Assembly (NCBI GenBank): GCA_905183005.1
Contig: CAJJDO010000123.1
Location: forward strand, 283,965 to 347,964
DNA: 64,000 nucleotides
Reading direction: 5' to 3'
Source of the DNA: Paramecium pentaurelia
Lineage: Eukaryota; Ciliophora; Oligohymenophorea; Peniculida; Parameciidae
This document shows positions 47,880-59,801 of the stretch, piece by piece. The translations under genes and the position numbers were made by a program. Numbering within the stretch: position 1 is the first letter of the stretch; each line of letters opens with the position of its first letter. The notes below the pieces were generated by a model. It did no database searches, had not been told where the DNA came from, and saw nothing but the letters and a program-made list of their open reading frames with translations.

Positions 47880-48571
47880 ATTTTGATAATAACTTTTCAA
47901 AATTTTTAGGCGAGAATTTGTAAATACAATAAATTGTTTACAAAAGACTAATTTTTTACAACAAGGAGGTTGCTACTAATAATTTTGGAAGAGGCCATTG
48001 TTTTATTGGTAAAGAAAATATTGATATAGGTTTAAATAGATTAGAAAATTACCAGGTAATTGTTAAGCTCCTTCAAGATTTAAGTTGTTAATTCAATTTG
48101 TGGAGGGATAGGTTCAGGGTTGGGAATATTGATATTAGAAATTTATCATATGATAATATTTAAAAATTAGATTAAACATCAATTCACAACTTAATTCCTT
48201 TAAGAATATTCAGATTCTGAATCACAATGGAAAATTAAGGGATATATGATATGTTTATGTACGGGCTTTTTATTTAAAACCAAAATATTCTAATTTGAAT
48301 AGGATAATAGCTCAAATAATATCATCATAAACAGCTAAGAGGCACAATGTTCAGACTTTATTGAATTTCAGGCTAACCCTATTCTGTATATTAATTTTTA
48401 ATTTTAACTTTGCCCTTTTGCTCCTAAAATATCTATAAGCAATCTAATGTGTAGATTTTAATGGTTGAAATTTTAGACTTGCTTTGACACAGAGAGAAGG
48501 ATAATTCTGTCAAGCAAGGGAAGATTTTGCAAAATGATAAAAAAATTATGAGGTAGCAGCCTCACTTTATT
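47880..48571 (+). pseudogene. alpha-tubulin relic, frameshifted and internally deleted
   Basis: Fragments in all three plus frames line up in order with alpha-tubulin. KEVATNNFGRGHCFIGKE (about 47962-48015) matches the KEDAANNFARGHYTIGKE region. ICGGIGSGLGILILE (about 48107-48140) matches the GTP-binding GGGTGSG loop. PKYSNLNRIIAQIISSQTA (about 48280-48336) matches PTYTNLNRLIAQVISSLTA. FIEFQANP with PFAPKIS (about 48356-48430) matches ITEFQTN...YAPIIS. REGQFCQAREDFAK-stop-QKNYE (about 48496-48550) matches the C-terminal [20 protein letters not shown]; that ending is specific to alpha rather than beta tubulin. About 110 residues are missing between the last two blocks. It is highly diverged, with many frameshifts and TGAs, and clearly dead. 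Confidence 0.9.
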
Positions 48572-50752
48572 TATTCATGATTATTATTATTGTAGCTTAT
48601 TTAAATAATTCTAAAAAATATTGATTCAAGGATAAAATATTTTGCTCCAAGAGTTATTTTATGACTTATATGATGATTGGTTGTTATTTAAAATATCTAA
48701 TTCAACTAAATTGTCAAAAATTTTTTTGGAAACAATCTTTTTAAAACAACTTAAAGTCTAACAAAAAAATTTAATATTTAAATAATATCTCATCTGTATA
48801 AACCAACTTTTAAAAAATATGACAGTCATAAATATATTGCCATAAATTGAACAGTTGAAAATGCTTTTTCACAAAATTTCTCATTTTCATTTACTCATTG
48901 TCGGAGTCAATTAATAGATAACTCAGTAGCAGAGTGGTGATTGGAACTAAAAATAAGCTATTACTATTAAATCCTTTCAGACTATGATTTTTTCTAAAAA
49001 AACCACTATTAGAACTATATAATTCTTTGCTTCAGAAACTTGTAATAGCATTTCTACCACGGGTTGCTATTCAATTGACTTGGTCTCATTGAGTTTATAT
49101 ATCTATTCTAGCCTATCCGATCTCCTTAGATACACCTAAGAAATAAATGATTAATATCATCCTTAATATACTTCAATTACAGAAATTAGGTATAAAAAAA
49201 TATCTTGAAATCATTCAATAGTTTATCAAATTATGGGATTCGAAATATCAAAGATATCTACTTTAGGATTTTAACTTTGAATTTCCTCTTCAAGGAAATT
49301 GATAAATGAATTTCTATTAATTTAATACTTTTAGTAAAATTTCCTGTTTATAAATATAATAATACAATATCTAAGACTGACTATTACCTTTATATATTCA
49401 ATATTTGAATAAGATAATATACAATAATTAATATTATATAATTTATGTGATTTGTATTATAAATTTATCATATTAAAGTCTTGAAAATATTTTATTTAAT
49501 CAAATATAAAAAAAAACCTGTTTAAGCATTAGTATCTTAGTTATGAAAATGAAAGAATATTTGATTTTGCAAAAATCAAAATTGTTAAAATGCAACTTAA
49601 TTTTATAATGAATGTTTATATGAATATCACCGAGAATTCCAATTTGCAATTCCATATTTTTTTGAATCAAATAAATCAAGTTTGTTGGGAAAAGCTCCAA
49701 ATATTCCAAAAATATCATTCATTCGAGAATAAAGTATTAAAAATCATTAAGTTTTATTTTCTAAATCACAGTGTGATTTAGATGTTTCTATCCAAATAGA
49801 TTCCATTAACATTAGAAGAAAATAAAGATATATTTAAAAATGAATCAAAAGAGATGTCTGACAATTTTGCTCCTTAATCGTTAAAAAATAACTAGAGTTT
49901 ATAACTTTAAATGAAGAATGACAGTAATAAATCATTTCATTATGTTATTTCATATATGGAAGAAATACTAGAAAGATTAAATAATTCATTTTTTTTTCCT
50001 TTTAATTTTTAAAGTTTATCTAATTCAAATTTAACTATGTATCTATTTATTTAATACAACAAATACAAATGTTGACTTTAATTTTTTTTCTGTAAACTAA
50101 TATTTCATACTACCAACTGTTTTTTTGTTTAATCATGTCATTTAGATTTTAAATATATAAAAAAACAATTCAACATGTAAATCTTGGCAAGAATGAAAAT
50201 TAAATAGACAAATTATTGATGATTATTGATAGATATGCTTCCAATTCATTTATATAATATTAAATACTATCTATTATTGGTCATAGTATGATAAGATTTT
50301 TCACTTTAACACTTTGATGATGCAATAATTTTGAAATGTACCATCATTAAATTCTGTAATCAAATAGATATAATCCAGTTATACATATTTAAAATAGTAA
50401 ATTTTGTATTAAAATTGTATGTTATTTATAATTACATCATTTCAATTTAATTGATCACAATTTATGAGAACTGCTAAATAATCTAATTCAATCCATAAAA
50501 CAATAATAACTTAACCACACCTTAAAAAAAAAAATTATTTTTTTTGCATTTAACAGAGTATAATGATATATTGTAAGGACAAATAAAATTCCAGACCTAT
50601 CTATATACTTAAAAATATATTTTAGTAGTAATAATGATATTTAAAATAATAATACGATTAGGATGACATTATATAATATATTATTCATTTACATTAGCAA
50701 AATCTAATTCAAAATAAAAAAAAAGCTAATTAATTTATTTTTATGAATAATT
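48572..50752. other. AT-rich stretch with a weak coding trace at 48900-49200
   Basis: Near 48900-49200 two plus-strand frames are open for 80 or more codons, one starting MIFSKKTTIRTIQFFASETC. They conflict with each other and match nothing known. The rest shows no feature. Confidence 0.3.
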
Positions 50753-53418
50753 TCATTACATTATACAATTTTAATTGGTCTTTTATTTTGATGGTGGTTA
50801 GTTTTCTAAAATGATACCTCCTTTAGATTTTAATAATGACTTTAAATCAAAACCTTAGTAATTGAGAAATTCGCCTTTAATAATCAAAGCTCCTTCCACT
50901 TATAATTTTAATGATTTGAAAATAATAAGAATAGTAATATATTTTGAAACTAGGAAATCTAGAAATATATATACGACTTTTTGAATAATGATTTTTGTAA
51001 AGAAGGGATTTTTTGAAGGATAAAAGAACATCACTATCATTGGTGCCAGTCAATTAAGTTTTTTATCCATACTAAATATCCCATAAACGGATAGATTTAT
51101 CACTACTACCAGACGCTAATGTTTTTCCATCAGTAGAGAAGCATACTGAATTGACATCTTTATCATGACCCTTCAAAACAAACATTATTTTTCCTGTCTT
51201 AACATCCCATAAACGGATAGATTTATCGCTACTACCAGACGCTAATATTTTTCCATCAGGAGAGAAGCATACTGAATTGACATCTTTATCATGACCCTTC
51301 AAAGAAAACTTTTTTTTTCCTGTCTTAACATCCCATAAACAGACAGATTTATCATAACTACAAGATGCTAATGTCTTACCATCAGAAGTGAAATGTACTG
51401 AATTGACAAATTGATCATGACCTTTCAATGATATCGTTGCTTTTTCTCTCTTTAGATCCCATATTTGGATTAAGCAATCACTAGTACCAGCTGCTAAAGT
51501 AGTCCCATCAGGAGAGAAGCATAATGATCTAACCTCAATAGCATGAGTATCCAACTTGGCCTTATTTTATCCTGTCTTAACATCCCATAAACGGATAGAT
51601 TTATCTCCACTACCAGATGCTAATGTATTTCCATCAGGAGAAAAACATAATGACAAGACATCCCTAAGAGGACTTTACAATTCGGCCATTTATTAATCTG
51701 TTTTAATATCCCATAACGTATAGATTAATCTCTACCACTAGATGCTAATATTTTACCATCAAGAGAGAAGCATACGGTGTAAACCCAATTTTCATGACCA
51801 TCCAATTTCGCCTTTTATTTTCCTGTCTTAGCATCCCATAAAAAGATAAAATTACCTCCACCACAAGATGCTAATGTGGAACCATCAGGAGAGAAGCATA
51901 CTTCGAAGACCTAATCATCATGGCCATCCAAATTGGGGTTTTATTATCCTGTTTTGAAGTCCCATAAACAAATAGAGTTATATCTATTACCAGATGCTAA
52001 TGTATTTCCGTCAGGAGAAAAGCATATTGAACTGACGCAACCATAGTGATCATCCAATTATAACTTTACTTTTCCTGTCTGAACATCCCATAAAAAGATA
52101 GAATTATCTCCGCCACAGGATGCTAATGTAGTTCCATCAGAAGAGAAGCACACTAAGCAGATCAACTTGAAATTTTGCACCCTGTCTTAAAATCCCATAT
52201 AAGAATAAGGTTATCTCTACTACCAGATGCTAATGTATTTCCGTCAGGAGAAAAGCATACTGAATTGACACAACTATTGTGACCCTACAATTACAACTTT
52301 ACTTTTCCTGTCTTAATATCCCATACATGAATAGACTCATCAAGACTACCAGATGCTAAAGTAGCTCCATCAGGAGAAAAGCATACCGACCAGACAGAAT
52401 TAAGATGACCATCAAATTTTACTATTTTTTTTCTTGTCTTAACATTCCATAAACGAATAGATTTATCTCCACTACCAGATGCTAAAGTATTTCCATCAGG
52501 AGAGAAACATACTGATTAGACAAACCAACTATGACCATCCAACTTGGCCATTTATTTTCCTGTCTTAACTTCCCATAAACGAATAGATTTATCTCCACTA
52601 CCAGATGCTAAAGGATTTCCATCAGGAGAAAAACATACTGAATTGATATACCAACTATGACCATCAAATTTGGTCTTTTCATATCCTGTTTTAACATCCC
52701 ATATACATATAGGCTAATTCGAATTCCCAGATGCTAAGGTATGACCATCAGGAGAAAAGCATAATGAATTGATTGAACTATTATGAACATAAAGTTTATT
52801 TAACTCATTTATTTTTAAGTTTGTCCATTTGCAATTAAATAATAAAGCTCCATTTAGGTTAATTCCACTTATATCGACATTATAAAATTCTGATCCACTT
52901 AAATTACATCTGACAAAGTTAGCCCCAACTAAAGAAGTATTCTAAATTCTGATATTTTCAAAATTTTCGTTTGAAAGGTTAACTTTCATCTAGGCCAAAA
53001 TATATAATGAATTAGACCCGCATTATATAAAAGTGTTATCACTAGCAGTGAGACGAACTAAAAATTAAAAAAAATGAATGATCTTTTTATCTTCTGATAT
53101 TTATTCAACCAGGTCTTGTTTGATTTTTTTATAAATTTTTCCTGAATAATTATATTTATTGAAGTTTAGATTTTATATTTATTTGATTGTGTTAGCAATT
53201 AATTTTATGTTATTTATTCCTAATTCGATCTCATTATAAATTTTGTGTAATTCAACTAATAGTATTTTATGATCATGGTTTTAAAGGAATCCCATGCAAT
53301 CTGAAATTTTTTCTTTTCTTAATATTTTAATTATCAAAAAGTATATTATTTCATCAACATCCTTAACCTAAGCGAAAATCTCAGATAGGTCTTCATTCTA
53401 TTCCGTAGATTAATTCAT
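50753..53418 (-). pseudogene. pentapeptide + 14-blade WD40 protein gene with about three frameshifts
   Basis: Starts at the ATG at 53418-53416 (MNQSTEQNEDLSEIFAQVKD); the C-terminal frame ends at the TGA at 50755-50753. Order: helical region, pentapeptide-like stretch (IQNTSLVGANFVRCNLSGS and VDISGINLNGALLFNCKW), then about fourteen WD40 blades of the form GHSWYINSVCFSPDG..LASGSGDKSIRLWDVKTG, and a C-terminal VEGALIIKGEFLNYQGF box. One base appears missing near 52170 (in a shortened blade lacking GH) and another near 51718 (CGTTTATGGG has become CGTTATGGG); a third shift lies between the last blade and the C-terminal box near 51050. It parallels residue 215 onward of the gene at 59802 but lacks that gene's N-terminal zinc finger. 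Probably a dying copy; assembly error is possible. Confidence 0.75.
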
Positions 53419-56400
53419 TTTCTATTTTTTTAAAATAATATTTAATTTCTTTTAAATTAACTATAAGTTTATACTAACAATTAACAATATCTTATTTATT
53501 TGAAGATCTAAATTCGTAAAAATATGGAGTAGTTTATAGTTGATGATTACTCACCTTAGAAAATGAATAATAATTTGGATTGATTCATGTTTAGATAATG
53601 TAGAATAGATATTTTAACAGCGAATAATATTAATAAAAATAATTTAAATTGCTTAATTTTAAGTTTAAATGGATAATTCTTTATGATCTAGGATTGGTAA
53701 TTTATTTATCTAATTATTTCTGTTAAATGCATAACTTAAAGTGAAAATAATAACAGAAAAGAATAAGACTTTAAAAATTTGCCTCATTCCTGATGTATTT
53801 TATTTTGTAGAATCTCTTTCAAATTTGATGAATTTGTTTTTAAATAGATAATTTGACAAAAAGCACCTCAGAAATGATATTTAAAAACGTGATAATTGAT
53901 TCTTATTTGAAAACAAATGGCAATACCTAATATTTGGGTTAATTTGAGGGTTTTAGTATAGGTATGTTATACTATCTTCTGTTGATATAGGTAGTGTAAT
54001 GAATATCACATTATGATACAGATCACCTAAACAGTAAGTTAACTCTCATATACATTAAACCCAAGTATTTCTGTAAAAAATTCAATTCAATTTATTCAAT
54101 ATAGAATAGTTGATATGAGGCTATAAATTGATGTATAATTTTTTATGATTTAAATATCAAGTATTTTTGAGTATTTTATATTTATCTCCAAAAATTAGTA
54201 AGAACCTACACATTTAGGTTGCCAACTCTACAGGTAAAATTTGGCTTATAAAAATATTTAAATCAATCATTAAAAGTAGATAACGCAAGGTTTCAGATAA
54301 TTATAAAAGTTAAATAAAGTCTTCTAAATTAAAAATTAACAAATAAAGAGGATAAGAATCATGATATGATAAAAGCATGTATCTCATCATTAAAATTAAT
54401 TTAGTGTATATTAGGATTATAACAAAAAACTTAATCCTAATTAGAAAAATTTCACATTAAAATTAAATGATTTGAAGTGATTCATTTTTTAAATATCCTA
54501 ATGCACTTTTTAAGGAATAATCCGAAAAAGGAAGAATTTATAGTAGCTTAAAATATAATAATATTTATTTATGATTAGAAAGAAGAAATTTTTCATTCTT
54601 TTTATTCAATTTTTATTTGCTCATTTAATTATATATTAAGTTAAAATTCCTTCATAACTAAACCTCTAATTATGTAAGTATATAATTAATATCTTTTAAT
54701 GTTATTATAGAATTTTCCAGTCCTAATCAAAATTTAATAAAATATATTGATTTTAAATTTATAAAATAAAAGGGCCGAATTTATTTGATTGATTAAGTGT
54801 ATTTCCTGAATTAAATAGATCACTTTTATTTAAATCAATAAAACTACTCAACAATTATTTTCAATAAATAATTAAGTTTGCTCCCCAAAATTCTTAAACT
54901 TAACTTTTGTCTCAAAAGTTTTATTGCTTAAAATGAAATTATTATCAAATCATATGGTGAAATTCCAAAAGACCTTTATTAAAGTAAAAACATAAGATGT
55001 AGCAAGGATGAAAATGTATAACCTCACTACTGTCGCATGTAAGATTGATGAATTGTAAACATATTAAAAACATCGTTGATAATCTCCGACTTGACTTTAG
55101 TTTACAAGGATCTAGCACATCGTTTTTGATATACTACCTGACCCTTCTATATGCGAAGAATTCGAAGGAATATTATAAATTCTATCATTCCTTTCTTTTA
55201 AGAATAAGGCACTCCTCTTGATTATTAGCTAAATTTTTGATTTCTATTCACTTATTGATGGAATAAGAAATCCACTTCATATGCAATATTTTTGGAAGCT
55301 AATTACATAACAATGGTAATTATTAATAACATCTCAATTACTTTCATGTCATAGTTTCAAAACAACCTGACAAGTAAGTTTGAATTTAAATTGCTTAATC
55401 AGAAGTGTTATTTTTAGTTCTTAGAATAAAAATATAATTGTATTCCCCTCAAGCCAATTTCAACATCATGATAAAAATTGAATGCGAAATTGTAAGAACT
55501 TTGTGATTAAATATTTTTTTTAATATTTATGATACTTTTTTTTTATTAAAGTTTATCCCCTTCAAAACCAAATGGTACTTGGTATAATAAGTCTTCTTAT
55601 AGATATCTAATTTAAATATAAGCGAAATTAAATTTTAATTATCAAATATATCAATCTTATCTACATTTTTGGTAATACCTGACATAATTAATTGATTCAT
55701 CCATCTTATTTTTTGGTTGTTAATTTGAATGATATCAGCCTTTACCTTCCAATATTCTTGTTAAGACTTTATTTCAAATTGTCTTCCTCTGTATTCAAAT
55801 TGTATTTGTAAAAACCTTTCTATCAACTATATTTAGAAATACAAAAATAATTTAAAAAATTGAATTATGTAAATGTTTTGTCTCTTCACATTTCAGCTAC
55901 TTAAGGAATATAAAAATTTAACGATCTCATATTGATTAAATATTTTCATCAAATTATGAATTAAATTAATGATTAAAAACATTAAAATTGGGTTAGATAT
56001 AATATTGAAACACATTAATTATTAAAATAATTATAAATTTTGGTAAATCATATATTGGATTTAAGTCTTAAACTTATTAGGAAGGGAAGAAAAACAATTA
56101 AAAAAAGGAAATAAAATCATTTATAACTTTAAATGTCTTAAAAGTAATTTACCTTAACTATCCTCAATTATTGCCATTTTTTCTGAATAAAAAAGGGCTT
56201 TTAAGCGCAGAACAATCTGCATAAACAGTTTAATATATCAAATATAATAAAATTTGAAAGTTTTATTTTCAAATATGACAATTTAAAATTAATTTATCAT
56301 TTTTTTAAATGAGAATCAGTATCATATATTAAATTCCAATTATTTCTATTAAATTAACCAGATAGATGTATTTTGTCGCACTCTAGATACCAAAAACATT

Positions 56401-57044
56401 ATGAATTTAAGTTATTATTATAGTTATATAATAATAACTTTAATTCATAAATAAAAGAAGTAGCTTGTGTAAATAAAGATAAATTTTTTAAGAAAATAGA
56501 AATTAATAAGATTTCCCATTTAAAATCACTTATTTATTAATTAAATATATAATTTGAAAATATTTATTCTAAACCTGTTTTTATATAAATACTTCTCTAA
56601 TTTCTCTTCTTGAATAAAGAAATAAGTATATTGATTTTTGTTTTAATTAGTAAGATAGAATAATAATAATTAGATACTATTAATAAAAAATTCTGAGTTC
56701 ATACATATTGAAAGTAGTTTTGTTTTCAGAACACCATGAAGATTGTTATTTTAAAAAAAATGATATTCCACTTATACAGATTTTGTTTCAATAGCATAAT
56801 TTCTTATTGATTATGTGAAAACCATAACTTTGATAATGAATAAAATGCTTAATTTATTCATCACTCAAGAAAATGATAATATAATTTAATTTTTAAAATG
56901 AAATTTATGTTAAAGACATAATATTCTCCAGACTCATATGGTATCTTGTAAATTATTAAATAATATTATGAGATACAATATTTTTTGCATAAGGACTATT
57001 TTTGTTATAACTCTAAAAAATAAATTTTTATCAGATTAATATTA
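53419..57044. other. long intergenic region with a weak coding trace at 54950-55460
   Basis: No intact gene over 3.6 kb. At 54950-55460 base composition rises and short frames such as YGEIPKDLYQSKNIRCSKDE and HIKNIVDNLRLDFSLQG appear, but they are broken by TGAs and no family can be named. Confidence 0.35.
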
Positions 57045-58460
57045 ATGTAATAATTACTCTTTTTATTAATAAGTGTCGTTTTGGCTTAAGATGATTTGAT
57101 AACGGTATAAGTAGTTTGGAGACATGGAGCCAGAAATTATTATCATTGTAATTGGAATTGTATTGAGGATTAGCCTAGAGGAGATGAAGCAGTCTTAACT
57201 CCAACAGGCATGAGATAATAATATGTATTAGGGAAATGGTTAAGATAGAGATACATAATTGATAATTAATTTTTATCAAGTAAGTTTAATGAAAATGAAA
57301 TCTATATCGAAAGTTCGGATGAAAATCGGTAATTATAATCTATATACAAGAACTTTAACAAGTGCATATTGTAATTTATTAGGTATGTATCCAGAGGGTC
57401 CTTCTATACCTCAATTTGAGAAAGAAAATGAATCATTATTGTTGCCACCAAATTAGGATGCTTAGATTCCTAAAGATTTAGGTGATAATGCTTTACCTCA
57501 TAAAATTTAATTAATTCCAATTCATACAAAATAAAAGTCACTCCACTCTGCCATTGTTATTTAATGTCCAAAGATAGAAACATTTAATAGAGAAACTTAG
57601 CTTTACAAAGAGGTGAATGTTGCAAGTGCATAACTTTATGATGAATTTAATAAAGAATTAAATTTATAAGGAGAATAAAAAGTTAATGATATTATAGAAT
57701 TATCACATTGGAGAGATACATTTATTTGTAATAGATACAATGGAGATCCATTACCACCAAATCTGAAACCTCATACTCTATAATAACTAGATAATATTGC
57801 AAACTTGGCATAATCTCTTGAAAGGTTCTAAACACAAGAGTAAAATTAATATCATTTTTTAGTTAGGTAAAAATATAATCAACTCCTTATTTTTAAAGAT
57901 TAATTGAACATTTTGATTCTGCTTTAAATGGAAGTTAATACTTTAAATATTTTGCTTCGTCTGCACATGATACAACACTTGGATGCTTTTTATCAGCCTT
58001 AAATTTAACAAGTGCTTAATGTTAAGCTGATATTTATTTAAAAAAGAATATTACATACAATAAATGTATGACTAAAGTAAATATATATCATATGATAAAT
58101 AGTATGTAGAATTTGCGGCAAATTTGATATTTGAACTTTACAATAATATTAATATTGGGCCTTTTGTTAAAGTGCTTTATAATGGAGAGTATGTTCCAAT
58201 ATGTTCAGATTTTGCTAAAACTTGTCAATATACAAGATTCCGTTCAATTATCACAGCTTAATTAGTAGATTATCAAAAATTATGTATTGAATCAAATGAT
58301 GAGACATATCGAGTATTTATGATTCATTTATTTTCATTAGGTTTCTTAAACTCCAAAATGGGCATATACATTTTTTAGTTTAACTATTCTCCTCCTTTTA
58401 TTAGTATTAAGTTGGATACTATACTTAAGATCGTAATAAGGTTATAGAGATTAGAATTGA
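57045..58460 (+). CDS. histidine acid phosphatase, membrane-anchored, 435 aa
   Basis: Intact. ATG at 57045, stop TGA at 58458-58460. Introns: 57329-57350 (22 nt), 57867-57898 (32), 58077-58102 (26) and 58313-58340 (28); exons sum to exactly 436 codons. Signal peptide MQQLLFLLISVVLAQ, then the catalytic VVWRHGAR motif at residues 23-30, whose histidine (H27) forms the phosphohistidine intermediate in this family. LTPTGMRQQYVLGKWLRQRY and the YIESSDENRTLTSAY region are typical. The acid/base HD motif is in FASSAHDTTLG, about two-thirds along. Near the C-terminus one hydrophobic helix (FFSLTILLLLLVLSWILYL) is followed by a short basic tail, so it is probably a lysosomal or surface type I membrane enzyme that hydrolyses phosphomonoesters at acid pH. 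Confidence 0.93.
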
Positions 58461-59443
58461 ACATTACAAATATTTCAAATAAATCAATAATTATTTGTGT
58501 TATTCTGATATAGATTCTGCTTCCGATAAAGATTAAAAAACCATATTAGATTATTTTATAATTCAGAATTTCAATATCTTCTTTTCAAAGGTCATTACAA
58601 TTATCTTAGATTATATAGATCCTGGCAATTTATTAATGTTCATCATAATTAATTCAAATCGAAAAAGATATATTGAAAATTATATTAACTTTATGAAGTT
58701 AATCTAAATTTATTCATTTCAAAGGATGCTACTGAAATATGGATTTTTTTACTTCTATGATGCATTTTTTAATCTTTAAATTCTTTTATATCTAAATTCT
58801 AATTTAAGATATATTTGTTCATTATTCCTTGAATTCTTTATATTAATATAAATTATATCTTTGATCAGGGTTCTAAGCCAATTTTACTAAAAGTAGATTT
58901 CTATTAAAATAATAATTGATTTTGTAATACATCAAATATTTCTGAAATAATCTAATTATCCATCCAATGTTATTCCTACTATCTATTTCCTTCCATTTTT
59001 AGATATTATGTTAATTTATAATTTTAACCCTTTAAAAGTGTTGGTATACTGCCGAAAGCAAGAAGAAATCTATTTTTTCATTGTCAGAAATTCCAGTATC
59101 AATTTCAGATGCTATAGATATTAAGTTTAATAATAATATAATACCTTAAATTTAACATCCAGTAATAAATTTTGAAATTTTAGATTTCTATGAAAATTCC
59201 TTTGTTTGCTATGAAAATCTTACTCATCAATAGTTATTTGTATTTGATAAATCAAATATTATTATATATTGTTAAGAACTTAGGAAATAACAGTTTTATG
59301 TAATTGAAATTAAAAAGTTCCAATAATCTAAATGTATATGTATTAATGTATTGAAAATTACGCTTTTATGTAATATCTAACTCGCTTCGCAACTGCAACA
59401 ATCCTTTTGTTTGAATAATGTTCATAAACCTATTCCTGATTGA
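58461..59443 (+). pseudogene. possible multi-pass membrane protein gene, frame shifted once
   Basis: A frame running out of the phosphatase tail stays open for about 230 codons (SDIDSASDKDQKTILDYF, then hydrophobic segments such as FFILIQIISLIRVL) to a TGA near 59168. From about 58970 a second frame looks better and ends at the TGA at 59441-59443, with SIFSLSEIPVSISDAIDIKF and FEILDFYENSFVCYENLTHQ. No ATG start is convincing. A frameshifted gene is likely, family unknown. Confidence 0.38.
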
Positions 59444-59576
59444 TTTGCAAATTATGAGTGACTAATAATTTGCAAATCAATGTATCGTACCTTCTGAAAG
59501 AGTATTATTATATTAAACTGGTGACTTAAATATATTTATCTTTATAATTTTTATTTGAGGATTGGATTTCTAATCT

Positions 59577-59634
59577 TGTCTTAACATCCCATTATCGGAT
59601 AGAATTATCATCAGAGAAAAAGACTGAGTTGGCA
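59577..59634 (-). pseudogene. relic of a single WD40 blade
   Basis: The minus strand reads SANSVFFS-DDNSIRQWDVKT, which is the standard blade of the neighbouring genes with about a dozen residues (PDGTTLASGSY) deleted from its middle. Nothing else of the gene remains nearby. Confidence 0.7.
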
Positions 59635-59801
59635 GATTTATTTGACTGCCTGATAACCAGATTTTAAATCACTATCCTTAACTTCCTAGTTTGAAAAATT
59701 CTGGTCCTCCCCTTAAATAATAAATACATAAGATACATTTTCATTCTTTAATAAAATTTTTATTTGGACTAATAGTAAAACAATAATTATTTTACAAAAA
59801 T

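Noticed and set aside
49500..49781. Overlapping standard-code ORFs on both strands
   Set aside because: No motif, no consistent ciliate-code extension, and composition like the intergenic surroundings.
54950..55460. Possible DHHC-type palmitoyltransferase fragment (CSKDENVQPHYCR near 55000)
   Set aside because: Only one loose Cys/His spacing fits; the DHHC core itself is absent and the frame is broken.
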